In this document: one piece after another, positions 23,673-36,239 of the stretch
How positions within the stretch are numbered: position 1 is the first letter of the stretch
How the letters are laid out: each line of letters starts with the position of its first letter
Assembly (NCBI GenBank): GCA_037957365.1
Contig: JARHVA010003525.1
Location: forward strand, 308,501 to 372,500
Direction: 5' to 3'
Length of the DNA stretch: 64,000 bases
Source of the DNA: Torreya grandis
Lineage: Eukaryota; Streptophyta; Pinopsida; Cupressales; Taxaceae
Made by a program: the position numbers and the translations under genes
The notes under the pieces: model-generated
What the model saw: only the letters and a program-made list of their open reading frames with translations
What the model was told of the DNA's origin: nothing
Databases searched by the model: none

Positions 23673-26049
23673 TATTATCTCCAAATCTTGTACCCTAAAA
23701 GAGGGTTGTTCAGACATCCTCCAGATTTGGGCAATGTTGGGACATTTCCAAGCCTGTGGGTGTCCCTATAAGTGGAAATGAACCTCTAGGTTGAAAGGGA
23801 TAACTGCTTGTATTAGCTTTTTGTCCAATAAAATTATTGAACGAATTTGTATGAGTGAAAAGAGTTAGAAGTTTGCATAAATGAAAAGCCTAGTCTAAGA
23901 TGGTAATACACCAAGAATTAGTATCCACATATATGCCCTATACTTATACACAATACAATAGAATATAGTCTATAAATCAAGCTCTATAAGATTCCAACAT
24001 AATTATTTCAATGTAGAGACAAAATGAATGAGATCACATAAGGTAAATAGCTGGAAAAGATAACCTATACAGTCTAGAAAAAAGGTTACACATGTGTAAA
24101 ATCTCATACAGCTAGAATGCACTCTCCATGACCTATTGGATCAACTCTTTGCTAAAAAACATGAAGGATAGAGAAAATAAGAATAAAACATCACTTTTTA
24201 TCACTCTATGTCTCTTAAATGCCCAAGAAAATGTCTACAACTTAGAAATAAAATAGGCTTATGCTTCTTTGCTCAAAGGCAAGAAAATGGCAAAACATTC
24301 TAGAAGAACTTCGTCATACTATCTGTGGATGATAAAATAAGATCCCAAGGGTCCTATTTATATAAAAAGAGGGAGAGATGAGAGAAATCTTGGGCACCGA
24401 AATAGAATCCTCTAAAATAGTTTGCAGTCACCATCTTAGTGAAACTGATTCTAGTTGTTCTCTCATTCAGTTGGAGTTTGTCCTTCTCTTTCATTTGCCC
24501 TCTTGAAATGACCAAGATTATTGAAAAATCAATGGTGAGATGACCCTCCATAATAAATGGCTTAAATCATTACTGCAAACCTTAGATTCTTCCTAAGAGC
24601 TCTCATGTTTCGCACTGTGGACCCATTCGGGTTCTCCAAGTGACTTTACTTCTACCTACTTTTTCGGGTTCTTTGATTATTTCTATTTGTAAAATTCATA
24701 AGCAAAGCTCTTTTGAAAACTTGAAAATAATTGTCTCTTCCTTTTTGGGATTTTCAATTACTTTTACTTGTAAAATTCATAAGCAAATCTCTTTAGGAAA
24801 CCTGATTTGCACTATCTTTGCTTAAGACCCTATCAGGTTCTCTGAATGGCTTTATTCCTTGCTTGAAGACTTTAGGTATGAATTTGATGGCCTCTGGCAT
24901 GTCATCTTTGAATCTCAATGGCTATTTGGCCACCCTAAATTTTACATCCTATGGAACGTCATGTCTTTGAATCCCAACGGCTAGTTGACTGCCCTAAATT
25001 TAACATCCTACGACACGTCATCTTTACACCCCAATGGCTAGTTAGTTGTATTAAACTTGACATCCTACAGCACATCATGGGGATCCATTGGGTTAGGTTT
25101 ATGTTTTAGGAAATTTTCCCAAAGTAATTCCTTTAGATAATTTGTTTGAAGGACTTCTTTCAAAGATTTTGCCTGAAAGGCAATGGCTAGTTCCTTTGAG
25201 AACTTTTCCCGAAGGACACTTGGGAAAGTGTCCTTCGGAAAAGTTCTGAAGGACACTTGGGGAAGTGCCCTTCAAAAATTTTCTAAAGGACACTTGGAGA
25301 AGGCATGAGGTCCCTTCAGAAAGTTTTGAAGGGAATTTACAAAGGAAATGGCCCTTTAAAACTGTATTGAAGGGAATTTTCAAAGACAAAGTGCCCTTCA
25401 AAAAAGTTTGAAGGGTCACTTGGGAAGAAAAGTACCCTTTAGAAATTTTCTGAAGGGTCACTTGGACAACAAAGTGCCCTTTGGAAAAGTCTGAAGGGAC
25501 ACTTGGGCTAAAAATCACCCTTCAAAACTTTTTCTAAGGGTCACTTGGAAGAAAAGTGCCCTTCAAAACTTTTTCGAAGGGTCACTTAGAAAAAAAAGTG
25601 CCCTTCGAAAAAGTTTGAAGGGACACTTTGGGGGGGGGGGGGGGGGGGGGGGAACATTATCAAGACCATTTCAGGTTTTCCAATTGCTTTTACTTATAAA
25701 ATTCATAAGCAAATCTCCTTGGAAAACTTGAAGTCATGCATTGTTGAAAACCCGCAAAGCATTGAAAGGAGTAATTCGAGTTCGTAAACCTGGATTACTT
25801 TTACTCATAAAATTTTTATAAGTCGAGTCATTCAGAGAACTTGACTTGGTCTTGATAATGTAATTCAATTTTATGAGGGGCCAAGACTTGACTTGTGGAG
25901 AACCCAACATACACTATAATAGATCCAAAATACTTTAGCCTCCTTGACTTGTAATTTTGGACCTTTGAAATGACATGTTCTTGCAACTGCTATTCGACTC
26001 TCCATGAAAATGGTTGAACAAATTGTACAGAGGTGAAATTTGGTCAATA
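23673..26049 (-). repeat. Gypsy-2 right LTR (5' LTR in sense)
   Basis: Starts TATTATCTCC (the expected TG changed to TA) and ends TTGGTCAATA, followed by GGGAT. Same modules as the left LTR: palindromic 70-bp modules at 24620-24830, CATCCTACAGCACGTCAT-type modules at 24890-25080, palindrome array 25150-25628. Confidence 0.92.
25150..25652. repeat. Palindrome array and 23-base G run in U3 (right LTR)
   Basis: About eleven units of the AAGTGCCCTTC / GAAGGGTCACTT type as in the left LTR, ending in 23 consecutive G (25630-25652) where the left LTR has only six. The G run could be true slippage expansion or a sequencing/assembly artefact. Confidence 0.8.
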
Positions 26050-26054
26050 GGGAT

Positions 26055-27476
26055 GACTCTTATTCTCGAGGAGGCTTACTTAACAAGGGGTACCTAGAAA
26101 TAATTGATGAGGGTTGAGACAACTCCATCCAAGTAGTAAGCTCATTACCACTTGAAGCACAATTTCCCTCATTCTCATAATTTATATCATTTTTCAAAAG
26201 TAATTTTGGAGAAGCCAAGTTAACATAAATTTCATGTTTCATTTTTAGAATTAAATCAATGAGAAACCCTCTAACCTATATATTCTTTATTTCTTATAAG
26301 TAAGAAACAAAGTTAGAAAAATAATTTAATAACAATGTTTTAAGTTTTAAATCATTTTATTTCATAACATGGAAAAATAACACTTATGTATTATTATTAT
26401 AAAGGGGCCAAAAATTAATATTCATTAAGTGGGCTAAAAATTAAAATTTATATAAAAGTGTTTTAAATACTTTTAGGAATAGGACAACTAAAAAAGGATA
26501 AATTATAAAAGAAGAGTTGGGCTCGAAAGGATTCATTATTCATTTTTCATTTTTGAAATCAAAACCCTATTTTAGGTTGGAGCTTATATGTTCAATTATT
26601 CCATTTGAAATGAAAACCCTTTGGTATATAGGTTTAGAGGATGAAAACCCTTTGATATACAGGTTCAGAGGATAAAACCCCTCTTATCCATTAAAGTGAT
26701 TTCATCAAGGGGTCATAATTATGTTGATAGATCAAATTCAATTTTAGCTTTCAGTTGGCTGGAGGTTTTTATTAGTATCTAGAGTTTTTATAGGGGCTAT
26801 AGAGATATTTATCAAATTTTATTATTGTTAAGAGGCTGCCATACTCTAGGGAGGTCGTCATACCATATAGGGATTCAAGTCACTCTACCCATGTGACAAT
26901 TATGTAGGGATTTCAAGGGTGTTTCAAGGAATTTCTAGCCTATGAGGTGATGTCTTACCTTGTTGGGTACTGATTTACCCATTATAGCATCCCATTGCAT
27001 TCAGTTACTATTATATTTTATCTACAGCCAACCATACTACCCATGAATGACAAGCATTGCCTTTGCAAGTATTTCTACTAATATAACCTTGATTGTAAGG
27101 GTTTTCTATGGTCATTAATTGTTAATTTAGTATTATTAGGTTGGGTTGTAATACATTTGTTATTTAATTGATGGCTTCATTTGTATTATGTGTATTTAGA
27201 CAATTGTAATAAAGATTATAGTTTGATCTTCAATATCATTTTTTAGCATTGTTGTTTTAATATTTAAATTGATGCTCAATATTAGGAAAAAAATAAAATA
27301 AAAAACATAATTTATAAAATTACCTAAAAGGAACATTTCATAAACCTTGCAAGGCCTCCTTTTTTCTCAAACAATATACAATCACATCCTCATTGTAGAC
27401 TTGCCCTACCAAATCAACCATCATTCTTGAGTGTTCCTTTTTAGGTAGCTATTACAGAGTTATTGCAATATTGTCA
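26055..27476. other. No gene seen
   Basis: AT-rich unannotatable DNA. One short tandem duplication of about 31 bp (GAAAACCCTTTG... at about 26611-26672). Confidence 0.5.
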
Positions 27477-27481
27477 ATATA

Positions 27482-28562
27482 TGTAATATCCCCAAATTGG
27501 GATAAACCTAAAAATCTAGAATTTATCACAAAATCCTAACCACATATAATATATTTTTTCTGATTTTTCTCACAACCCTAGATATTCAAACCCTCACCAA
27601 AGTTGTAGTAAATTATCACAAACCATAACAACAAATTGATGAATTTTCCAAAGAATTTTAGGGCATCAGATCAACATATCAAATTAGTTTCCAAGGCATC
27701 AATACACATAGAATTTACAACACCTTATGGAGGTCCTTTCAACCCCAATTTCTCAATATTCTATGAATAGATATTTATATAAATTTAACAATAAATACGG
27801 CCAACCTCTTAGGCTCAAATTTGAATTTTTCTAATGCATATGGCTAGAAATAAATCATTAAAAATACCAAAAAATACCACATTGTTGTCCAATCCTCAAA
27901 AGGCCCAATTTAGGCATTGGAATTCACTCAGCCATCCTATGAGGGTGGTCACTAGACACCCAAGGGTTGCACTTCAAACCCTAGCACTTGATCCTCACTC
28001 GTCAACCTTCATTATTGCTCACCACCACCTCCAAAGGTTGTCTTCTCACTGCTACAATCAGAATTGGTGTTTAAAACACCTTTTTTAGTCCAATATGCTC
28101 AATGCAACTTTCTTACAAATCTGCTCTAGTTGAAAGTAAGGGTTTTCATCCTTACTTCAAACTTCCATTGAATGGTTTCATCCTCAATGGATAAGCTAAG
28201 AATTTTTATGTTTTAAACTTACAAATTTAATTATCCAAATTAGCATGCCCCTTAAATGATTTACAATCCTTTATAAATAATCATCCTATTAGTTGACCGC
28301 CCCTACATGAAGGGAGAGTAAAAATGAATCATAAGGTTGGCTATCTTTTTAGAATCACTTAAAGTATTTTTGAGTCTTTTACGTCAAAAAGGGCCCTCCT
28401 CAATGCAAAATTAGATTTACTTAAGTGAAAACTCACTTTTTACCTTTGAAGAGGGGGAAATAGTGCTTCCCATTTTTCTTGTCTTCCCTTAGCCTATGAA
28501 AAACACCAAGAGACTAGGCTAAGGGTTGTGTCCTTGATTAGGCCAAAAAGGGGGACATGACA
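27482..28562 (-). mobile_element. Solo LTR A, 1081 bp
   Basis: Ends TGTAATATCCCC and GGGGACATGACA form a 12-bp inverted repeat with 10 matches, and ATATA is duplicated outside (27477-27481 and 28563-28567). No internal element sequence or second LTR is present, so this is a solo LTR left by LTR-LTR recombination. Minus orientation is my preference because that strand starts TGTCATGTCCCC, like solo LTR C at 54371. Confidence 0.78.
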
Positions 28563-28567
28563 ATATA

Positions 28568-30982
28568 TCTATTTCCATAAACATTTTTCTAGAGGCTTTT
28601 TTGGAGTTACCCTTTCACATTACCTTTAACAACATCACGATGAGAAAACCTTGGAAGTCTCTCATTGGTGTCATATGTAAATCAACCCGAAACAATTTAG
28701 AACTACATATACCTACAAGACATATCTAACACTTTCAAAGGACACTTCCTTGTGTTACCTAGGCCTTAGCAAGGGGACTCTATATTTTGAGTTGAAATGT
28801 TTGAATACATTAGGAAGACTATTGTTTGGAGATGAGTAGATGTCTCATTAGCCCTTAAACATGTATTTTAACTTAGAGGTGTTTTACTTTTCCTTTTTTC
28901 TACTACTACTTACTAGTGTTGTTGGATACAAGGATGGGTACTAGTACACCATTTTTCAAAAAAATGGGAGACATGTACTCAGAGACAAAAAAAATAAAAA
29001 AATAAAATATATATAAATTTTAGAGAAAAGATATATTATACAATGGCCATGCCACTTTTTAAAATGTAAAAGGCATAAAAAATAACATTTTAAACTTTAA
29101 AGTCTAGAAATTAGATGTCGACCTATGCAAAGATTATTAATAAATAATTATATTAATATTTGATAATGATCATCATGACATACATTGGAACCATATCTCA
29201 TCATATCTAGGGTCAATAATACATAGTAACATACTGAAATGCTGACAAATACTCATGTATGTAAAAAAAATATCACAAATGTGAATCTAAATCACATCTC
29301 ATCCAATGGAACAAAGTAATCTACTACATCAACCATGCCATAAATTTCTAGGCCTTTGTCATGATGCTCTCAAGATATTCATCACTCTCAAGCTCGATCT
29401 CTTTTATAGGAAATTGAGAATTAGGGGGAAATCATTGAGGCCATTCACCTCAAATACCATATCCTCCAAGGTTATGGTTGGTGCTCCATCATGTTGAATT
29501 TGGTTCTATTTTGTTGGATCCTCTTGTTCCTTGGGTCTATACAAGAAAGAAATTGAAATGTGATATGGATGTAGACCAGGTTATCTACCTTTTTTAAATC
29601 TAATTAGTTCCTCATCAATGAATGAATGAAAATGTAAGTCATCCAATTCCTCTCACAAGATGAAGAATTGACTACTTGTTTGAGTAATTATATTTTAAAT
29701 GATTGAAATTTAGGTCCTTCACAGCCATGGTTCCACCATCACTCTATTGGGTCTTTCTTCACACACATATCATGTAAGGCCTCTGTGATAGAAAACCCAC
29801 CTTGCCCACTTGATAAGGTACTCTATTGAGTCTTGATAATAGAAACATCTCATCCTCAGTTGTGAATCATTTTCACTACATCTCAAATTCCCTTCAATAC
29901 CACTTTTCCCTCATATGGAGCCCTCTTCATGTTGACTATTATATGACTTTGAATTTAAAACATAGACAACACAATATAGAGGGGTTTTAAGTTTGTTCCG
30001 TCTCCAATGTACTTTTTTTTTAATCAAATAATTTAGAGAAGGATTCAAGTCTTATTTTTTTTATTCTTTCACATTTGGAATTAATTTCTTCATAAACCCC
30101 ACCCAAACATTGCTTGTCTAAATATACAAAAGGCTAGATTAATTTAATATAAAATTTAACATCAACCCAAAAATCATTATCAAGGACCATCTATTTCACT
30201 CCAATTGTATTTTTTGATGCAAATTGTCTCAAGTTGTTCATGCATCACTGACTATAGTGGAACATAAATCCCATTTGACCACATAAATATGGTCAAGAAT
30301 TATTAAGAAAGAAGCAAACCATGTATTTACAGGTTTAAGGAGTTATAATATTTTACTGCATCTAATTCATTGGCCTTGAATTTTGAAGAAGATCAAACTG
30401 AAGATGGGAACTGAGGTCTTATAGAACTAATCAATGAATGAATCTTGGATCTAAATTCCAAGATTCATGCTCTAAAGATGAGATGAATTCCATCAATGGT
30501 TTGTTCCATTGGAAAATGGAAAACCATGAGGTATTCTAGTTGGATTGCAATAGCATTGAAATTATGGAGATAAAATAAGAAGAAAGATTGCAAAGAGATG
30601 ACTAGAAACAAAACTTATCAATGCCAAGTCCTTATGAATTATTAACATCACACTTGACTTACTCACCTAAGTAAATAGAATACCAAGTTGGGGAGGCAAA
30701 GTTCGAATATTAGTTGGATGACTAGTTTGAAAGTGTAGCTGACATGAATTTCACATAGCCAACTACAATGAACATTAGCATGGGGTCTAAGGATAAACTT
30801 ATGATGAAAGGTAGAGTACAATCTCTTAAAGAATGGACTATTTTTGAATCACCCTAGATGAACAGAGAGTAATGGTATATTATTTGACCTAAGATATGTC
30901 AAGTGAGAGGAAGAATTATTGTGACCAATACTTGTGGCACATGAATTTTAAACTAAAGGGAACTTGTGTTAAAAATACAAAG
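28568..30982. other. No gene seen; fragment related to the 51.7-kb inverted-repeat element
   Basis: 28918-28990 (GATGGGTACTAGTACACCAT and following A run) resembles the left end of the element at 51663. The rest shows no coding or repeat structure I can name. Confidence 0.45.
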
Positions 30983-30987
30983 GAAGT

Positions 30988-32058
30988 TGTTTAACCCTTT
31001 TTAAGTTTTGGGTGGGTTAAAGGGGTTGAATAACCTAATCAAATGGATGAGTAAAACCATGTTAAATCAGGCCAATTATATTAATTCTAGAATACAATAT
31101 ACTGAATATGAAAAATTACCAAATATAGAAAGTACAATGCCAATTTATATTTTGATAATTACAACACAAAAGAGATAATACTTCACTTGTTTATAAATGT
31201 TCAGATAGATCTGAGATATATAGAGATCAAATTAGGCAGACTAATGCTCAGGTTCCAACCATCAAATTCTAGAAATATTATTTTTGAAGGCCTAGACACT
31301 TGTATTAACTTGTGGACACTTGCATCGACACTTCTATCCATGGCTCAACACTTTTGGCATGCACAAAATATTTGATGTATTGAAAAATGACCACTTGTGT
31401 CTATTAGGGTTTTTTTTCAACTTTATGTTGATGTATTTAGATCACGCTCATAGGATCTGTATCTTTATGTATAGCTCAAATCTTAGTTCTTCACCTTAGG
31501 TTATGTCACCTTAGAAATAGGGAAGAATAGGGTAGTAGAATCAATTTGTACAATTGGTTGAATGAGATTGAATAAGTATTTGCTTGGTATTTGTTAGATG
31601 CATAATGAGTAGGCTTTGATTTGTATTTAAACTGCACTTTTTGAAAATATCTCATGAAAGGGTTAGATAAGACAAATAGGACAACCTATATGTTTAAAAA
31701 GATTTGCGATTTGGATGACTTTTGAGATAAGGACACTTGATAAGGTAACTAGGAATTAGCGTCAACATTAGTGTCCCTCTGTAAAATGCAAGTGTTTGAT
31801 AAGGTAGAAACTTTTTGAAGGTTTTTAACTGATAGTGAATGATACAAAATATGTTTTAAGTTTTTTGTAGTGTACAGGTGATCTGGGTTATCAAAATGAT
31901 AGGGTTGATTCATAAGATAAGCAGTTAGGCATAATGAGATGGTGAAAGCGAGCCTTTTAGTAGCAGGAGGGTCTATATTTGAAAGGTAGAGCCCTGATTC
32001 ATACTTGTCAAGTGTACAAGACTAAGATGTTATATATAATCAAATTTTAGTATCTACA
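30988..32058 (-). repeat. Gypsy-3 left LTR (3' in sense), 1071 bp
   Basis: Collinear with 48590-49835 throughout, for example TGTTTAACCC at the start, a shared stretch around TCACCTTAGGTTATGTCACC, and AGTATCTACA at the end. Shorter than the right LTR by deletions. Confidence 0.88.
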
Positions 32059-32507
32059 TCTGCCCCCCCTTTAATCTAGTAATGCATAAGGATGAAATTT
32101 CTAGGTTAAAGGAAATAAATGTGTACATGGGTGTGTACAACACACCTTTTCTTTAATTGAGTCTTGGTGAATTTTCTACTAGTGTATAACCTATAACCAA
32201 GAGTATGTCATAGTATAAATTAGTTCATGTACTATTAAAATAAAAAATTGAAATGCTTGTCAAGTGTACAAGACTAAGATGTTATATATAATCAAATTTT
32301 AGTATCTACATCTGCCCCCCCTTTAATCTAGTAATGCATAAGGATGAAATTTCTAGGTTAAAGGAAATAAATGTGTGCATGGGTGTGTACAACACACCTT
32401 TTCTTTAATTGAGTCTTGGTGAATTTTCTACTAGCGTATAACCTATAACCAAGAGTATGTCATAGTAGAAATTAGTTCATGTACTATTAAAATAAAAAAT
32501 TGAAATG
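32004..32507. repeat. 252-bp tandem duplication spanning the LTR end and polypurine tract
   Basis: 32004-32255 and 32256-32507 are direct copies with about three differences seen by eye. Each unit contains the last 55 bp of the LTR, the polypurine tract and about 180 bp of 3' untranslated interior, so a second LTR-end/polypurine junction exists at about 32310. Confidence 0.9.
32059..32074 (-). other. Gypsy-3 polypurine tract
   Basis: Minus-strand TTAAAGGGGGGGCAGA directly before the LTR start; primes plus-strand DNA synthesis. A duplicate lies at 32311-32326. Confidence 0.75.
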
Positions 32508-32838
32508 CTTGAATAGTAAAGAGATAAAGGAAGGCATACACCTATGTTTCAATGTAACCATGTTGCTCCTTGGTATTTTTATTTAGTAAAGATGTTTCCT
32601 TATGAAGCATTGGAGTTGTAAGAGGTTCAAACTTGAACCCTTAAGATTTGAAGAGTGAAATATGAAGGGTAATTATTCCCCTAATCTGGTATAAGGGTGA
32701 TGTGACATGACCATTGAAATCACTAAATTTCAATCGCACAATTCATGAAAGTAAAATAAATCCAAGTTAAGTGGTATAACTAACACAACCTATAGAAGGC
32801 CATCAAGGGCACTAAATCTCCACCACACTACTCAAAGG

Positions 32839-33896
32839 AGGCAACTGCTATAGACAAGAAAGGCTCAAAATAGTGCTTCTTAGTAAAAATAATACTTCTT
32901 GGTAAAATGTTTTAATTATGTATTTGTAATTTTTGGTGCACTTGCATGACATATGCACCTTTAATGTGTCTCAAGTTGAAATTTTTGTCAAAATATAACC
33001 TTTGATCTATAACTATATATAATATTTGTCACAAATCTAAGAATCTATGTTTCAAATCTATAAAAATTAGTGCCAAATGTATAGGATTATGACATAAGTG
33101 TATATTTGAATCATGTAAAATTTATCAAATTCTACCAATATTGTATGTGTGGAGTCATGCCTCTTTGGCATGCCCCCACTAATATGCCTCACTTTTGAGA
33201 TGAGGAGAATGGAATTTGGTAGTCACCTTACCTTAAAATGATAAGAGAACTATATTATCTGTGTATGAATCATGTAGCATATAGGAGTAGAATGTTTAAG
33301 TAGTTATATCATTGAAGCTTTTAATATGTGATCACAACAAGCCCTAAGATGCATGATATGGATAATGACAACTGTTATAGACAAGGAAAACACAAAATGG
33401 TGCTTCTTGGTAAAAATGATGTTTCTTGGTAAAATGATTTGAATATGTATTTGTAATTTTTTATTCACTTGCATGACATTTGCATCTTTAATGTGTTACA
33501 ACTTAAAATATCTATCAAAATATAATCTACTCTATAACTACATGTAATATTTGTCACAAATATGAGAAACTATGTCCAAAAATTATAAAAATTAGTGCCA
33601 AATGTATACAATTATGACCCAAGTGTATATCTGAATCATGTAAACATTATCAAATTCTACCAACTTTGTATGTGTGGAGTCATGCCTCTTTGACATGCCC
33701 CCACTAATATGCCCCTATTTTGAGTTGAGGGAAATGGAATTTGGTAGTCACCTTACCTTAAAAGGATAAGATAACTATATTATATGTGTATGAATAGTTT
33801 AATATATATGAGTAGCATGTCTAAGTAGATATATCAATGAAGCTTGCCATATGTGATCACAACAAGCCCTAAAATGCATAATATGGATCATGACAA
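32839..33896. repeat. About 525-bp tandem duplication in Gypsy-3 3' region
   Basis: 32839-33365 and 33366-33896 are direct repeats, for example CAACTGCTATAGACAAG against CAACTGTTATAGACAAG and GGAGTCATGCCTCTTTGGCA at 33151 against 33676. Divergence is clearly higher than in the 252-bp duplication. Confidence 0.85.
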
Positions 33897-35254
33897 CATC
33901 TAAAAATTAAAAATACGAGCTCAATAAACTATTAAGCACACATACATGAGCACTCAATGTCACACAAAAGGGGGGTCTAAGGAGATTGCAAACAAGGGGT
34001 ATGTTCAAGTGCTACACACTCGAAGGGAGGACATATTTAAATGTTCACCCACAAATAAATAAAAAGCAATGGTAGAGGGGCCCAGAAACAAGGAACATAT
34101 TCAAATGTTCCACAATAAATATAATAAAAAATAATAAATACACTCAAGGAAGTGACAATGTGAATGAATGAAGTATAATCAACCAACACAAGCATATCAT
34201 ACTAGTCCCTGTCTATATGTGTTAGCAAAAACTATCATATAACATAACATATCAAGAACACGGTATAAGATGTAAGCATTATTATAAACATGTGTAAGCA
34301 TTAATATATAATCTCAACATATAATGTAAAAGTGATCATAAAATAATATAACATGTATCGATTATGATCAAGAAAGTAGATGCCCCCAATATAGTGTGTC
34401 AAGTGGGAAGAGGAGAGGTCCAACATCTGTATGTGCATATATCATGGATTTGGTGTATTCCTGTATCAAACTTAAATATGCGTGAAAAATGTGTAAATAA
34501 AATAAATGATATACTATCTACTAACACAAAGTAAACAACATAGATGCTAAGGAATTAATAAACATATGTATGCTGAATAATTGTTGTATTTTTTATTTTA
34601 TTTGAATGTTTTTGTATTTTAGTTGACTATTTGGTTTTTATGGATTTTTGAAATATTTGAAAGGATATTTCTAGCCTATGAACCCATCTAAGAGATGCTC
34701 TTAAGAAGCTCCTAACTCAGTATATGATATATCAAAATGGTAATATTGCCAAGAGGCACGTATAGGTGTCATATCTTGAACTCCAGAATATTTGGTACTC
34801 TATGTATGTCTCATAGAACTCTATAGTTGTGAAGAGGTAATATAATAAGTAATGGTTCTTAGAACCCATTGTTTAGTGCATATATTGCATAACCGATAAG
34901 TAATCGTTGGTTACTCAGTTACACACCAGGAAAAAGCCCAAGCGGTTAACTGCCACTCAAACTCATTACAAAAATAATCACCAGTTTTTTAGTACCTTTG
35001 TCAGTTAATAGTGGTTATTTTTGGTTATTAGTGGTTATTCCCAGTTATTGGTAGTTATTCCTAGTTTTTGTTTTTATAATAAATTTAGTTATTTTTTGCC
35101 TTTGTTGATTATTCTTAGTTATTCGACCAGCTCTACCAAAAAATTATCGATTACCCAAAATGGCCCCTTGGTGAGTACTCACTGGTTACATATATGTGAA
35201 TTGTGGTTTAATATTCAGTGGTTTATTCTATGTAGCTACAAGTGGAACATGTTT
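33897..35254. other. Gypsy-3 3' interior, no coding seen; GTTATT-rich degenerate repeat
   Basis: No RT or integrase motif found on the minus strand where these would be expected. 34985-35130 is a degenerate run of words such as AGTGGTTATT, CCCAGTTATTGG and TAGTTATTC. Confidence 0.45.
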
Positions 35255-35259
35255 ATTTG

Positions 35260-36150
35260 TGTTGGGAGGGGTGGAGGTAAATCCAAGAACAAACACACCT
35301 GTTCTAATTCCACCCGTTAGGATCTTGCTCCTCAGAAAGAGCACAGTATGATTACCAAATATAATCAATTGAATATGCGGAAATAACCAGAAACACAAGT
35401 AACTAGAATTCACCAATAACACAGAATATGAGAGACAATACACTATCTTGTATTAACACTATACAGAAAAGAATACATCAAAGAGCCGCCACACTCTTTC
35501 ACCTTACAGAGATTCGCCACACCTCAAGTGTACAGTAATTCTTCTCACACACACTCTCCTACACAAAAAATAGTCCCAACAACCAACTCACACACAGAAT
35601 TGGTGTTCACCTCACCAACCAGTCAGTAATAACCCTGCCGGTACACCAAGCACTCTATAGCACTTCAAGCTGATCTCTCATGAACCTGCAACCTGCAATT
35701 CAAAGACCAAACTTACATGTAGATCCCCAATGAGCTTGCAACAACCTGCAACTCACAACTAGAAGGAACTCTTCCTTTCTATCTCATGCCTTAAACAATA
35801 CATGCTAATGGGTCTATAAATAGATCCCTAACTCAAACAATAACTTAGACTCTTAATTTAGACAATTATCCTCGCAGCCCAAGACTCTAACTGGTCTCAA
35901 CATGCAAACTCTTCGTTCACTTAACTAACTATCCGTGAAACGAGCAGTTCTGGAACACACAGGCGACCGATGTCGGTCCCTGCTTGTCTGGTTCTGCCGA
36001 CGTCGGCCGACTTCTTGCTGTCGCCAGTGGCCTTCTGCACTGGTCTCTGTCGACGTCGGTCCTTCTGCCGACGCCGGTGCTCTTGGATCTCAGCAACCAT
36101 TGTTCCTTCAGTTTGCAAAGGGTTGAAGCTTTTAGCTCCACAACCTAATA
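35260..36150 (-). repeat. Copia-1 left LTR (3' in sense)
   Basis: Starts TGTTGGGAGG, ends ACAACCTAATA (CA end changed to TA). Four 12-bp CCGAC palindromes at 35966-35977, 35996-36007, 36049-36060 and 36067-36078. TATA-like CTATAAATAG at about 35812. Confidence 0.93.
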
Positions 36151-36163
36151 ATCTCCCACTTGG
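36151..36163 (-). other. Copia-1 polypurine tract
   Basis: Minus-strand CCAAGTGGGAGAT directly before the LTR start, the usual copia form. Confidence 0.8.
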
Positions 36164-36239
36164 AGATAAATAGCTGCAACCTATACCTGTACCTGTACAC
36201 CATCTAGTTTGTTCCCTTGGCTTTGTATCCCTCCTCAAG

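Larger units (their letters stand above)
14980..26049 (-). mobile_element. Gypsy-2: complete-length, dead Tat-like Ty3/gypsy element
   Basis: Two direct LTRs (14980-17307, 2328 bp; 23673-26049, 2377 bp) flank a 6365-bp interior, with an exact 5-bp target duplication GGGAT outside. Sense is minus: primer site at 23651-23668, gag, protease, additional RNase H, RT/RNase H, integrase. The LTRs differ at about one base in ten in the stretch I compared by eye, so the insertion is old. Many stops and frameshifts and an altered RT active site mean it cannot be autonomous. Same family as Gypsy-1. Confidence 0.95.

Noticed and set aside
32004..33896. CRISPR-like or satellite array
   Set aside because: Only two copies each of two long units; explained as tandem duplications in a retrotransposon 3' region.
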